The notes: generated by a model from the sequence alone, not told the origin. A DNA stretch of 64,000 bases from [Erwinia] mediterraneensis (GCF_900604315.1 NZ_LR026978.1:487909-551908), one strand, 5' to 3'. Shown: positions 1-8,456, numbered from the stretch's first letter. Numbers and translations are program-made.

Positions 1-74
1 GCAGTACTTTTACCGTTACGCACCACCCCGTCTGTAGCTGAACAGGAGGGACAGCTGATAGAAACAGAAGCCAC
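1..74 (-). CDS. insA: IS1 InsA, N-terminal part (cut by window edge)
   Basis: A GTG start at 74 opens a frame that reads MASVSISCPSCSATDGVVRN and continues off the window. This is the start of IS1 InsA, the DNA-binding repressor that also forms the N-terminal part of the InsAB' transposase after frameshifting. The two Cys residues of the first zinc-finger half (CPSC) are present. Only about 24 codons are visible, so it cannot be judged whether the IS1 copy is active. Confidence 0.9.
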   Translation of the reverse strand, partial: MASVSISCPSCSATDGVVRNGKST

Positions 75-129
75 TGGAGCACCTCAAAAACACCATCATA
101 CACTAAATCAGTAAGTTGGCAGCATCACC
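1..129 (-). mobile_element. End of an IS1 element inserted in prophage gene S
   Basis: The sequence up to position 129 is the left end of an IS1 copy. The minus strand begins with the IS1 terminal inverted repeat GGTGATGCTGCCAACTTACT (129 down to 110) and continues into the insA start. The rest of the element lies outside the window to the left. Bases 130-138 (TGCGTCTGC) should be one copy of the 9-bp target duplication typical of IS1; the other copy cannot be seen here. The insertion breaks gene S of the prophage. Confidence 0.93.
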
Positions 130-390
130 TGCGTCTGCCTTCGCTTTCAGGTATTTCGCGGTCTTCAGCTTCATGAACATTTTGCGCTTAACCCTGCCCT
201 GCTTCGTCCGGGCAGTCATGCGACGCGGTACCCACGGCGTGCCATCTGGCGCGCGCTGTGCGGTCATGTTTTGCTGCTGAATCCGGCGCACATCCCGCGC
301 CACTTCACGCAGCATTTTCTTCCGCTCTGCCGGTTCCAGCTTCGCCAACAGCGCTGCCAGCCAGGCATCTACCTGATGTAATTCACTCAT
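103..390 (-). pseudogene. S: Tail completion protein gpS, truncated by IS1
   Basis: The first 87 or so codons match the P2-family gpS (phage virion morphogenesis protein), which in P2 is about 150 residues long and helps complete the tail and its joining to the head. The phage sequence stops at position 130, where IS1 begins. The last eight residues before the stop (GDAANLLI) are read from the IS1 terminal repeat. The ATG at 390 overlaps the TGA of gene R (TGATG), showing translational coupling. Loss of the C-terminal third should abolish function, so the prophage is likely defective in virion assembly even if other genes are intact. Confidence 0.88.
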
Positions 391-815
391 CAACGGCCCA
401 TCCAGTACTCGTCTGGTTCCTGCGGTTCCGGCACGGCTTCGATCTGCATCACCCCGTTAACTTCACGGGCCAGTACACGCTCCGTCAGTTTCAGGTTCAG
501 ACTCAGATCACATGCCCCATTACCGAGAATATCCACCTCAAAGGTAAACAGCTTTTCCCGCTCAGTTGGGTTTTGCAGCAGATCTGGCTGGTTGTCGCGC
601 AGCCAGAAAAGCACCGGTGCCATCAACAGATTCTGATCACCGGTAAAATCTGTCACTACTATGTTCAGGGTGTAACGGTACTCCCATGAAATAGAGGCGG
701 CGGAGGTAGCAACCATTGCGCCATCATCCACAAACAGATGCAGCCTGTCCGGGTTGTCCCGGACATAGGGCACCGCGCTACTCAGGGCTTTGCGTAAAGA
801 TTGCGGCTTGTTCAT
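390..815 (-). CDS. R: Phage tail completion protein gpR
   Basis: A 141-residue protein in the position of P2 gpR, directly before S and after the lysis cassette. gpR acts with gpS in completing the tail tube tip so that tail and head can join. The sequence is acidic at the C-terminus (EPQEPDEYW) and has no membrane segment, in keeping with a structural virion protein. P2 gpR is about 155 residues, so this is near full length. The start ATG at 815 lies inside the 3' end of the overlapping lysC frame. Identification rests on sequence resemblance and strict P2 gene order. Confidence 0.8.
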   Translation of the reverse strand: MNKPQSLRKALSSAVPYVRDNPDRLHLFVDDGAMVATSAASISWEYRYTLNIVVTDFTGDQNLLMAPVLFWLRDNQPDLLQNPTEREKLFTFEVDILGNGACDLSLNLKLTERVLAREVNGVMQIEAVPEPQEPDEYWMGR

Positions 816-1068
816 CGTTGCGTTCCTGGCAATTCACTATGGTATCCACTTTGTCCGCGCAGTTCGCCCAGGCGGCCTCCGTCTCATCCAGCTGGCGATT
901 CAGATCCCCGTTACTGCGTGGGGCTGCTTCCGGTAGCTGGCAGCGCGTTATTCTGGGACAGCCATTCACGGTAAGAATGGCCTCCGGTGAGTGCCGGTCG
1001 GGTGCGCAACCGCACAACAGCAGCAGGCAAAGAGGTATTACTCCAGCGGCGCAACGCTTCATTTTCAC
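778..1068 (-). CDS. lysC: Rz1-like spanin lipoprotein LysC
   Basis: A small lipoprotein, 96 residues from the GTG at 1068 or 94 from the ATG at 1062. It has a basic N-terminus, a hydrophobic stretch and a lipobox ending LLCGC near residue 21, so it should be anchored in the outer membrane. Its frame is largely embedded in that of lysB in another reading frame, the classic nested Rz/Rz1 arrangement. Outer-membrane and inner-membrane spanins together fuse the two membranes in the last step of lysis. The 3' end overlaps the start of R. Confidence 0.82.
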   Translation of the reverse strand: MKMKRCAAGVIPLCLLLLCGCAPDRHSPEAILTVNGCPRITRCQLPEAAPRSNGDLNRQLDETEAAWANCADKVDTIVNCQERNDEQAAIFTQSPE

Positions 1069-1336
1069 GGGTCAGTTCCTCAATCCGGCGCTGCCGTTTC
1101 TGTAACAGCGCACTGGTTTCTTCAACAGCCGCATAAAGGCGAGTCTGCTCGCGGCTGTTGGTCTGCGTCAGGATATTCAGGGCAATCAGCTGGCTGCTTT
1201 TCTGATTCAGCTTCACTTCCAGCGCAGCCAGTGCATCTTTTTGTCTGCGCTTTTCCTGTTCTGCGTTATCCAGCCGCCACGTCTGAATGCCGATGGCCAC
1301 GATCCCGATCAGCGATATCACAATAAGCGCGCGCAT
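911..1336 (-). CDS. lysB: Rz-like inner-membrane spanin LysB
   Basis: A 141-residue protein with one N-terminal membrane segment (MRALIVISLIGIVAIGI) followed by a long charged helical region rich in Glu, Arg, Gln and Leu (about residues 25-105), as expected of an inner-membrane spanin whose periplasmic coiled coil meets LysC. The ATG at 1336 overlaps the TGA of the endolysin by one base and has a GGGAT ribosome site. A longer frame starting at 1357 would intrude into the endolysin and lacks a ribosome site. LysC is encoded inside it in another frame. Confidence 0.82.
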   Translation of the reverse strand: MRALIVISLIGIVAIGIQTWRLDNAEQEKRRQKDALAALEVKLNQKSSQLIALNILTQTNSREQTRLYAAVEETSALLQKRQRRIEELTRENEALRRWSNTSLPAAVVRLRTRPALTGGHSYREWLSQNNALPATGSSPTQ

Positions 1337-1848
1337 CACGTTATCCCTTCTAAGCACCAGGCCATTTCCCGTGAGCGGCGGTTTTTCAGTCCCTGGCTGA
1401 ATATCCCGTTCACATAAACCCAGCGTGGCAACTGATAACAGGCATCACGCCAGCGCTTTTCCCTCAGCAGCTTCACCATCGTTGAGCCACAGGCTTTTTC
1501 GGTTCCGACATTGAATGCAAATGACACCAGCGCGTCATAAACCTGCTGCGGCATCGTGACTGCTACGCATTGTGCCAGCGCAGCTTCTACCCTCAGCACG
1601 TTGGTGATGAAGTTACCCGCCGCCTGCCGTTCCGTGATCGACCGGCCCGGCACCACGCCAGAGGTATTGCCAATCCCGTCCGTCCATACCCCGGCGCTGC
1701 ACTGATAGGGTTTCAGGCGACAGCCTTCGTAATCCGCGATGAGTTTCAGTCCCTCTACCGAGGTGCGCAGCTGCTGGAAACCGGGCAGCGTGGCGGCAAT
1801 CGCCAGCACCGCTCCGATAGCGCACCGCTTAACGGTTTGCAGATTCAT
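1336..1848 (-). CDS. Phage lysozyme, SAR endolysin (gene K position)
   Basis: A 170-residue glycoside hydrolase family 24 lysozyme that cleaves peptidoglycan glycan strands during lysis. The N-terminus (basic, then AIGAVLAIAATLPGFQQL) looks like a signal-anchor-release segment, so export would be by Sec and activation by release from the membrane, as for R of phage 21. The catalytic Glu-Asp-Thr set is visible: E in DYEGC, D in WTDGIG and T in NTSG. P2 itself uses a K endolysin without such a segment, so this is a module swap common in the family. The start ATG at 1848 is preceded by GGGAGGAAT. Confidence 0.85.
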   Translation of the reverse strand: MNLQTVKRCAIGAVLAIAATLPGFQQLRTSVEGLKLIADYEGCRLKPYQCSAGVWTDGIGNTSGVVPGRSITERQAAGNFITNVLRVEAALAQCVAVTMPQQVYDALVSFAFNVGTEKACGSTMVKLLREKRWRDACYQLPRWVYVNGIFSQGLKNRRSREMAWCLEGIT

Positions 1849-2044
1849 ATTCCTCCCGGCTGATTTTCCTGCTGGCAAGCAGCTGAAAAGTTTTGCGCCG
1901 GTAGTACCAGCTCACCAGAAACATGCCTACGCCCAGCACCATGCCAAGCAGCGTGGCAACGTCCTGTAAATCCCATTTACCCAGCCATCCCATTCCCACT
2001 GCGATGCAGTAAGTGAGGAAAGCGCTGATACGCTCTGTTGTCAT
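1829..2044 (-). CDS. Phage holin, small two-helix type
   Basis: A 71-residue membrane protein with two hydrophobic segments (about residues 7-22 and 26-48) and a highly charged C-terminal tail (RKTFQLLASRKISREEYE). This is the size and layout of HP1-type class II holins found before SAR endolysins in P2-like prophages. It would depolarise or perforate the inner membrane to time lysis. It overlaps the first codons of the endolysin gene by 20 bases and follows gpX by 3 bases. Confidence 0.8.
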   Translation of the reverse strand: MTTERISAFLTYCIAVGMGWLGKWDLQDVATLLGMVLGVGMFLVSWYYRRKTFQLLASRKISREEYESANR

Positions 2045-2047
2045 GAT

Positions 2048-2251
2048 TCAGTCCCAAAGCTGCACGGTCTGCGCGGTGGCTGCGGGCGTGATATCCGGCA
2101 GCTCCACCTCCAGCCCGTGCGGTAAAAAAGGCCCGTGATCCACCAGCCCCGGATTTGCCTGTAACACCTGTTCTGTCAGTCCCTGCGTGCGGCCGTAATG
2201 TCGCCAGCACAGCGCATCCACGGTGTCATACTGCTGCGCGCACACTTTCAT
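2048..2251 (-). CDS. X: Tail protein gpX (LysM-like)
   Basis: A 67-residue protein matching P2-family gpX, a short tail protein with a LysM-like fold (pattern DTVDALCWRHYG, then ANPGL and PHGLEVELP). It is essential for tail assembly in P2. The start is the ATG at 2251, whose A is adjacent to the last base of gene L; an upstream extension in the same frame lies inside L and is not needed. The order L-X-holin-lysozyme is the P2 order. Confidence 0.85.
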   Translation of the reverse strand: MKVCAQQYDTVDALCWRHYGRTQGLTEQVLQANPGLVDHGPFLPHGLEVELPDITPAATAQTVQLWD

Positions 2252-2715
2252 CAGATCAGTTCCACCATACAGTGCGGCTGGTCCTGCACACGGCTGATAG
2301 CCCAGCGTGCATCCCGCCACAGTTCCCCTGTCGCATCGTCCAGCGCTTCCCCACGTTTCACTCCTGATGCCGTGGCGTCATAATCCTGATAACGCTCGTT
2401 CAGCATCGCCCGTGCCCAGCACCAGACCGCGTTGCGGTAGTGATGGAGGCGTTCACTCTGCCCTGCCAGCTTGTCTGCCGGAACATCCGCCAGGGACGCA
2501 TAACCCAGCTTCTGTTGGCGGGTCCGGAAGTCGAACAGCTCCGCATTTACCTCCGCTATCGCGGTCAGCAAAACCTGACGTAGCCGGGGCGTGGTTATAG
2601 TCCCGTCAATGCGCATCGCCTCCCGGAATTCGGCCAGGCTGATATCCGGCCAGAAAGAGGTGTTCCCGATGATTTCCGGCGTGTCCGTTACCTGTTCAGG
2701 CGCTACAAATTTCAT
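2251..2715 (-). CDS. L: Head completion/stabilisation protein gpL
   Basis: A 154-residue protein corresponding to P2 gpL, which binds the filled head at the portal and prepares it for tail joining. It begins MKFVAPEQ at the ATG at 2715, preceded by an AGGAGAA ribosome site; the frame stays open for 22 further codons upstream in untranslated sequence with unlikely composition. No signal peptide or membrane helix is present. It lies 97 bases after the stop of M and is coupled to X. Confidence 0.87.
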   Translation of the reverse strand: MKFVAPEQVTDTPEIIGNTSFWPDISLAEFREAMRIDGTITTPRLRQVLLTAIAEVNAELFDFRTRQQKLGYASLADVPADKLAGQSERLHHYRNAVWCWARAMLNERYQDYDATASGVKRGEALDDATGELWRDARWAISRVQDQPHCMVELI

Positions 2716-2812
2716 TGCTGTGTTTCTCCTGAAGAAGTTGGGCGGTGGACGGGGTTTTGATAAGGCAAAGCCTGTCGCCACCCCGTGCCGCCCCGCGCGT
2801 GGGCACGTCCGG

Positions 2813-3463
2813 TTAACAGCTGGCGTTACGCAGCTTGCGCTCCAGTTGCTCGATGTCTTTTTTCACTCCGCTACGTTCGTCCAGCTGCAGAGCATGTTTA
2901 AGGTGACAGAGAGCGGTAGCGGGATCGCTTTCACGCAGCAGCCAGCCCAGCGACTTATGTAAACGGGCGCGCGACTGGTCCGGCATATCCCGATCACCAA
3001 TGACGTCCAGCGTCTGCACAAGCAGATCGGCGTCAAAAGGGGCTTGCGCCAGGATAGCGGCCTTTGCCGCATCGGCTATCTCCTCAGCCAGCACGGTCTG
3101 TACGTTGCGATTAAAACCCTGCGGCATCACCCAGCCATGTCTCAGCGCATGGCGGCCAATGGTGAGCGCACCGGCATAATCTCCGGCGTCGATGCGCCAG
3201 AGCATGACGTACATCAGCACGTCATCCTGCTGCACAACATCAGCGGCCAGCATTGCCTCCACCCAGACGGCGTATTTAGGCAGCAGCTCCTGTTTGATTT
3301 CGGCTTTTTTAACAGTGGACTGCACGCTTTTGAGGCGGCGGCGATCCTCATCCAGCTGCATCAACATCTGGTCATAGCCGGATGTATGACGGATATTGCC
3401 GCCCTGGCGAGCGGCCTCCTGTGCCTGAATAAAGCGTGTATGTGCACGAAAAGGATTGGTCAT
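2813..3463 (-). CDS. M: Terminase endonuclease small subunit gpM
   Basis: A 216-residue protein resembling P2 gpM, the subunit that carries the DNA-cutting activity of the terminase and makes the staggered cut at cos (in P2 the large ATPase subunit is gpP). The sequence is helical and charged, beginning MTNPFRAHTRFIQAQ, and shows the tandem helical pairs seen in this family towards the C-terminus. It follows the capsid gene N by 3 bases in the O-N-M-L operon. Length is close to the family norm of about 210-250 residues. Confidence 0.85.
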   Translation of the reverse strand: MTNPFRAHTRFIQAQEAARQGGNIRHTSGYDQMLMQLDEDRRRLKSVQSTVKKAEIKQELLPKYAVWVEAMLAADVVQQDDVLMYVMLWRIDAGDYAGALTIGRHALRHGWVMPQGFNRNVQTVLAEEIADAAKAAILAQAPFDADLLVQTLDVIGDRDMPDQSRARLHKSLGWLLRESDPATALCHLKHALQLDERSGVKKDIEQLERKLRNASC

Positions 3464-3466
3464 GGA

Positions 3467-4621
3467 TCAGGCTCCGGCATCATCACCGGCAGGTTGCTGA
3501 CTGCCGTTCGCAAGCATTTCCCGGAACACGTTTGCTACGGCCGTCGAGATGCCCTGAATTTCCGCATTGCTCTTTGTCGCTTCATCGCCACCATCCAGCA
3601 GCTCGATGTTTTCAATCAGGCAGGTACAGTCGTAATCTTCAATCACGTATGCCTCGTTGACCGATTCATAGTTTTCGATGCGGTCACGCCTCGGATTGTC
3701 GATCACCGAACGGCGCCGGGTTTCGTTTTGCCAGTAAATAGAGAGGTTATCCAGCCGGGTGATCAGCACAGCATTGGCCGGAAAATACGGTGCACGTACA
3801 GCGGGCAAATTGCCGATACGCTTCTGGCTGATAATCAGGTCAGCGGCCAGTTTTTCGCTGTTTGGCTGGTCCTGATTAACCAGCGGGAAATACTTATCAG
3901 CAAGCAGAGCTCGCCCGCAGATCACTACCAGTTCGGTGTCGTCCTGATACTGAACGGCGATTTTCTCGTTAACCGCGCCCATTACCATAGCGTCAAGATT
4001 GCGGAACAGGCCGCCTTTCCCCACCGTGATCGTGTCGGCGAGGATCGTACCGTCTTCACCAACATGCTTACTCACCACCTGCGACGGTTTTTCCTGGCGG
4101 ATTTTTTCCAGCCAGCCGATATTCACATCTTCCAGCAGCGGGTATTTGCTGCGGTCAGAGGTTTTTTCACGCTTCACGCCGTTAAAGCCAATCATGATGC
4201 GGTCCAGCGCCTGGCGCTTAACAATCATGTCGCGGATGCGGGTCTGAAAGTCCTGAAACTTCGCCCACATGTCTAACTTGCTGTAAGGCAACGCGGTGTC
4301 AAAGTTGGTCTGGGTACATTTATAGCCTTCGCCGTCGATATAGGTTGGATCGTTCGGCTCACGCTCTTTCTTCGTCGTGTCCGTCGTTCCGGCAATGGTG
4401 CTGCCAATACCCAGCCCCAGACGCTCGCCGCTCTGTTCATCCACCGGCACGATATTAATTTTCTGCAGAAACGCAGATGACTCCTGAATTTTGGATTCCA
4501 GCGTCTGGGCAACGGAGGGTTCGACCGTGAATTTTGCGTTGATGTCCGATAATTCCACATCGTTAATTTTCGCCAGCTGCGCCAGGAACGCATTGAATTT
4601 ATAACGGGTTTCTTTTTTCAT
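3467..4621 (-). CDS. N: Major capsid protein precursor gpN
   Basis: A 384-residue protein of the P2 gpN family (357 residues in P2), the HK97-fold major head protein cleaved near its N-terminus by gpO during maturation. The start MKKETRYKFNAFLAQLAKIN is the usual N-terminal delta region, and a conserved segment near residue 130 (YSKLDMWAKFQDFQTRIRD) is typical. The gene is preceded by the scaffold/protease gene O, as in P2. No frameshift is visible. Confidence 0.92.
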   Translation of the reverse strand: MKKETRYKFNAFLAQLAKINDVELSDINAKFTVEPSVAQTLESKIQESSAFLQKINIVPVDEQSGERLGLGIGSTIAGTTDTTKKEREPNDPTYIDGEGYKCTQTNFDTALPYSKLDMWAKFQDFQTRIRDMIVKRQALDRIMIGFNGVKREKTSDRSKYPLLEDVNIGWLEKIRQEKPSQVVSKHVGEDGTILADTITVGKGGLFRNLDAMVMGAVNEKIAVQYQDDTELVVICGRALLADKYFPLVNQDQPNSEKLAADLIISQKRIGNLPAVRAPYFPANAVLITRLDNLSIYWQNETRRRSVIDNPRRDRIENYESVNEAYVIEDYDCTCLIENIELLDGGDEATKSNAEIQGISTAVANVFREMLANGSQQPAGDDAGA

Positions 4622-4665
4622 TGGTTATCTGCTCTGAATCTGTGAGGTAATCTCGCTGGCCGCTC

Positions 4666-5505
4666 TCAGCAATCGGTCAGGCTTTCACCGTGCCCCGGAC
4701 CGCCCGTAGAACGCGGACGAAAATCATCACGGCTGTCCTGGCGGTTCAGCTGTTCCTGCAGCGCATCAAATGCCGCTTTGTACTCCTTCACTTCAGCTTC
4801 CAGCGCTTCTGTGCGTTTCACCTGTTCACTCAGCGCGGCATCGGTCCGGGTGCTGTAGTTCTGGTGTTCAGTGGCAATCAGCTCTACCGCCTGATGGACG
4901 TCAGTAAAACGCGCCTCGTCGGTCTGCTCTTTTTTACTGAACAGCGCAGCGATACGGGCGAACAGCCCCGGTTTGTCCTCCGGCACTTCTTCCAGCTCAA
5001 TCAGCGTTTCTTCCGCTGCGCTGAACAGGTTGGCAGGGTCTTTTTTGCGGTTAGCCAGCGGGTTCTGACTGGCGCTGGCGCTGAAAAGCAGCATCTCGGT
5101 GCCGAGGCTGGCCGGATCGTCAGTTGCCGCCAGGCCAATCAGGTAGGCTTTGCCGGTGTCAGCAAACTTCGGGCTGATCTCCATTGAGGTGAAAATCTTC
5201 TGCCACTGCTTCGTCAGGGCAACCAGATCGGAGGTTGGTTCGATATCGGCATACAGCCCCATCTTGCCCGCCAGTGGCCCTTCAGTGATTTCCTCAGCCG
5301 TCAGGCCCGTTACCCGGCCATAACGTTTAAACGTGCCGTCAGGTGAAAAAGATTTCAGGTGCTCAAGATTAATCAGTGCCGTGTACACCTCCGGGTCATA
5401 GGAGGCGGCCATTTCAGTCAGCCACTCACGCTGGATCGCACGACCGTCTGTGGTGGCACCTTCCACCCCGATACGAAAACGCTTTGCTTTCACTGCCGCT
5501 GCCAT
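4666..5505 (-). CDS. O: Capsid scaffolding protein and maturation protease gpO
   Basis: A 279-residue protein of the P2 gpO family (284 in P2). The N-terminal part (about 1-170) is the serine protease that trims gpN, gpQ and itself; the C-terminal part (about 180-270) is a Lys/Glu/Gln-rich helical scaffold (EQVKRTEALEAEVKEYKAAF). It begins MAAAVKAKRFRIGVEGATTD, a common gpO start, at the ATG at 5505. It is the first gene of the late operon O-N-M-L-X-lysis-R-S and faces away from P, with an Ogr-type activator site between them. Confidence 0.9.
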   Translation of the reverse strand: MAAAVKAKRFRIGVEGATTDGRAIQREWLTEMAASYDPEVYTALINLEHLKSFSPDGTFKRYGRVTGLTAEEITEGPLAGKMGLYADIEPTSDLVALTKQWQKIFTSMEISPKFADTGKAYLIGLAATDDPASLGTEMLLFSASASQNPLANRKKDPANLFSAAEETLIELEEVPEDKPGLFARIAALFSKKEQTDEARFTDVHQAVELIATEHQNYSTRTDAALSEQVKRTEALEAEVKEYKAAFDALQEQLNRQDSRDDFRPRSTGGPGHGESLTDC

Positions 5506-5584
5506 AAGTCAGGCTCCGTTGAGAAAAAATGCTGTGAAGCCCTATGTTTGCTGCGGTAAGGAGACTGAAACAACGAAGAGGCGT

Positions 5585-5602
5585 TGTGCTGAAAACCGCA
5601 CA
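5585..5602. promoter_or_regulatory. Ogr/Delta activator site for divergent late promoters
   Basis: TGTGCTGAAAACCGCACA is a TGT-N12-ACA dyad, the site bound by P2 Ogr and P4 Delta about 55 bases upstream of late transcription starts. It lies between the divergent late operons O... and P-Q, where P2 has its PO and PP promoters. The distance of about 55 bases to the left would place the O start near 5538. Only one clear dyad is visible, so it may serve both directions. Confidence 0.65.
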
Positions 5603-5648
5603 AACAGCGGCAACGGAAAAGCGCACTGCAGGGCCGTATTTTGTGCCC

Positions 5649-7412
5649 ATGACGATGATGACGCCCGACGACCTTGATCCCCGCAGGCAGGCGATGCTTC
5701 TGTACTTTCAGGGATACCGTATCGCCCGCATTGCTGAAATGCTGGGAGAGAAACCCGCGACCGTTCACAGCTGGAAGAAGCGCGATAAGTGGAGCGAATA
5801 TGGCCCGCTGGATCAGATGCAACTCACCACTGCCGCCCGTTACTGTCGGCTCATCATGAAGGAGCACAAAGAAGGGAAAGATTTTAAGGAAATCGACCTG
5901 CTGGCACGCCAGTCTGAACGCCATGCACGCATCGGCAAATTTAACAACGGCGGCAATGAAGCAGACCTGAACCCGAAGGTGGCGAACCGCAACAGCGGGC
6001 TGCGTAAGCCACCAGAGAAAAACGTATTCACCGATGAACAGATCGAAAAACTACAGGAGGTTTTTCACGATTCGATGTTTGCTTACCAGCGTAAATGGTG
6101 GGAAGCAGGCAATAAACATCGCATCCGCAACCTGCTGAAGTCGCGCCAGATCGGTGCCACCTTCTACTTCGCCCGCGAGGCGCTGGTTGATGCACTGACT
6201 ACCGGGCGCAACCAGATTTTTCTCTCGGCCAGTAAAGCGCAGGCGCATGTTTTCAAACAATACATTATCGAATTCGCCAAAGAGGTCGAGGTTGAACTGA
6301 AAGGCGATCCGATTACGCTGAATAACGGCGCTTGTCTTTACTTTCTGGGCACCAACGCCCGCACCGCGCAGAGCTATCACGGCAATCTCTATCTGGATGA
6401 ATATTTCTGGATACCGAAGTTTCAGGAACTGCGCAAAGTGGCATCAGGTATGGCGCTGCATAAGAAATGGCGGCAGACCTATTTTTCCACTCCGTCCAGC
6501 CTGACCCACAGCGCCTACCCGTTCTGGTCCGGGGCCATGTTCAATAAAGGCCGGGCCAAAGCGGACCGCATCGATTTTGACTTGTCACATGCCGCCCTGT
6601 CACCAGGCCGGTTATGTGGTGACGGCCAGTTCCGCCAGATCGTCACCGTTGAGGACGCGGTACGCGGCGGCTGTAACCTGTTTGACCTTGAGCAGCTGCG
6701 CCTTGAATACAACCCGCCGGAATACCAGAACCTGCTGATGTGCCAGTTTGTCGATGACCTGGCCTCCGTGTTCCCGCTGGCTGATCTACAGGCGTGCATG
6801 GTTGACAGTTGGGAAGTCTGGAGCGATTTCGAAGCACTGGCGCTGCGTCCTTTTGGCCACAAACAGGTCTGGATCGGCTATGACCCGGCGAAAGGCACGC
6901 AGAACGGGGACAGCGCCGGATGCGTGGTTATTGCGCCACCAGACGTACCGGGTGGTAAGTTCCGCATTCTGGAGCGCCATCAGTGGCGCGGCATGGATTT
7001 CCGCGCACAGGCCGAATCTATCCGCCAACTGACGCAGCAATACAACGTGACTTATATCGGCATCGATACCACTGGTGTCGGGCATGGCGTGTATGAAAAC
7101 GTGAAAACCTTTTTCCCGGCGGTGAAGGAGTTCGTTTATAACCCGAACGTGAAAAACGCCCTGGTGCTGAAAGCCTGGGACATCATCAGCCATCGGCGTC
7201 TGGAGTTCGATGCCGGACACACCGACATCGCGCAATCCTTTATGGCGATCCGCCGCACCACCACAGCCAGCGGTAACCGTCCTACCTATGAAGCCAGCCG
7301 CAGCGAAGAAGCCAGCCACGCCGATCTGGCATGGGCGACCATGCATGCCCTGGCGAACGAACCGCTGCAGGGCGAAGCGGCCCACACCCAAAATATTATG
7401 GAGATGTTCTGA
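5649..7412 (+). CDS. P: Terminase large subunit (ATPase) gpP
   Basis: A protein of 587 residues from the ATG at 5649 (P2 gpP is about 590). It is the packaging ATPase that translocates DNA into the prohead together with gpM. An N-terminal helix-turn-helix (IARIAEMLGEKPATVHSWKK, near residue 20) binds DNA. The Walker-type region with SRQIGATFYFAREAL (near residue 165) and a C-terminal RNase-H-like nuclease fold beginning WIGYDPAKG (near 408) follow. The frame is open upstream to 5544, but that part runs through the Ogr site and is not conserved-looking, so the start at 5649 is an inference. It overlaps Q by ATGA. Confidence 0.9.
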   Translation: MTMMTPDDLDPRRQAMLLYFQGYRIARIAEMLGEKPATVHSWKKRDKWSEYGPLDQMQLTTAARYCRLIMKEHKEGKDFKEIDLLARQSERHARIGKFNNGGNEADLNPKVANRNSGLRKPPEKNVFTDEQIEKLQEVFHDSMFAYQRKWWEAGNKHRIRNLLKSRQIGATFYFAREALVDALTTGRNQIFLSASKAQAHVFKQYIIEFAKEVEVELKGDPITLNNGACLYFLGTNARTAQSYHGNLYLDEYFWIPKFQELRKVASGMALHKKWRQTYFSTPSSLTHSAYPFWSGAMFNKGRAKADRIDFDLSHAALSPGRLCGDGQFRQIVTVEDAVRGGCNLFDLEQLRLEYNPPEYQNLLMCQFVDDLASVFPLADLQACMVDSWEVWSDFEALALRPFGHKQVWIGYDPAKGTQNGDSAGCVVIAPPDVPGGKFRILERHQWRGMDFRAQAESIRQLTQQYNVTYIGIDTTGVGHGVYENVKTFFPAVKEFVYNPNVKNALVLKAWDIISHRRLEFDAGHTDIAQSFMAIRRTTTASGNRPTYEASRSEEASHADLAWATMHALANEPLQGEAAHTQNIMEMF

Positions 7413-8449
7413 TGAGCAAACGAAAAAGCCGCGCCCGCACGCAGCCGGTAAGCCAGTCGGCGCAGTTGACCGGCACCCCGGCAGCAGAGGCGTTTACCTT
7501 CGGTGATCCGGTCCCGGTACTAGACCGCCGCGAACTGCTGGATTATGTGGAATGTGTGGTAATGGATCGCTGGTATGAACCGCCGGTGAGTTTTGACGGC
7601 CTGGCCCGCACCTTCCGGGCCGCAGTGCATCACAGCTCAGCCATTACGGTTAAGCGCAATATTCTCACCAGCACTTTTATCCCGCATCCGCTGCTCAGCC
7701 AGCAGGCCTTCAGCCGCTTTGTGCAGGATTATCTGGTGTTTGGGAATGCCTATCTGGAGAAGCGCACCAACCGGTTGGGCGGCGTGCTGTCGCTGGAGCC
7801 TTCACTGGCAAAATATACCCGGCGCGGTACGGATCTGGATACTTACTGGTATGTGCAATACGGTCTGAACAAACAGCCCTATCAGTTTACTCCGGGTAGT
7901 GTTTTCCATCTGATGGAGCCGGATTTGAATCAGGAGATTTACGGCCTGCCGGAGTATCTGTCTGCCATTCCGTCCACGCTGCTGAACGAGTCCGCTACCC
8001 TGTTCCGCCGCAAGTATTACCTTAACGGCAGCCACGCCGGTTATATCATGTATGTGACCGACCCGGCGCAGAACCAGGAAGATGTGGACAGTATGCGTAA
8101 GGCGATGAAAAGCGCGAAGGGGCCAGGGAATTTTCGAAATTTGTTTATGTACTCACCGAACGGGAAGAAAGACGGGATTCAGATCATCCCGCTGTCAGAG
8201 GTGGCGGCAAAGGATGAGTTTTTGAATATTAAGAATGTGTCACGGGATGACATGTTGGCCGCGCACCGTGTGCCACCGCAGATGATGGGGATTATCCCGA
8301 ATAATACAGGAGGGTTCGGGGATGTGGAGAAGGCCAGCCGCGTGTTTGTGAGGAATGAGCTAATGCCGCTGCAGAAGCGCCTGGAAGAGTTAAACAGCTG
8401 GCTGAGTGATGAAGTGATCCAATTTTCGCCTTACACACTGGATATATAA
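7412..8449 (+). CDS. Q: Portal protein gpQ
   Basis: A 345-residue portal vertex protein (P2 gpQ has 344). It forms the ring through which DNA enters the head and to which gpL and the tail bind. It begins MSKRKSRARTQPV at an ATG that overlaps the stop of P (ATGA). Typical family segments include YDGLARTFRAA-like sequence near residue 60 and the C-terminal stretch with HRVPPQMMGI near residue 290. It is the last gene of the P-Q operon and is convergent with the unrecognised cargo operon that ends only 7 bases away. Confidence 0.93.
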   Translation: MSKRKSRARTQPVSQSAQLTGTPAAEAFTFGDPVPVLDRRELLDYVECVVMDRWYEPPVSFDGLARTFRAAVHHSSAITVKRNILTSTFIPHPLLSQQAFSRFVQDYLVFGNAYLEKRTNRLGGVLSLEPSLAKYTRRGTDLDTYWYVQYGLNKQPYQFTPGSVFHLMEPDLNQEIYGLPEYLSAIPSTLLNESATLFRRKYYLNGSHAGYIMYVTDPAQNQEDVDSMRKAMKSAKGPGNFRNLFMYSPNGKKDGIQIIPLSEVAAKDEFLNIKNVSRDDMLAAHRVPPQMMGIIPNNTGGFGDVEKASRVFVRNELMPLQKRLEELNSWLSDEVIQFSPYTLDI

Positions 8450-8456
8450 ATTTAAA

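Noticed and set aside
3044..4276. 410-codon open frame on the plus strand opposite capsid genes M and N
   Set aside because: It is antisense to two well-recognised phage structural genes, has no ribosome site, and its composition is that of a shadow frame.
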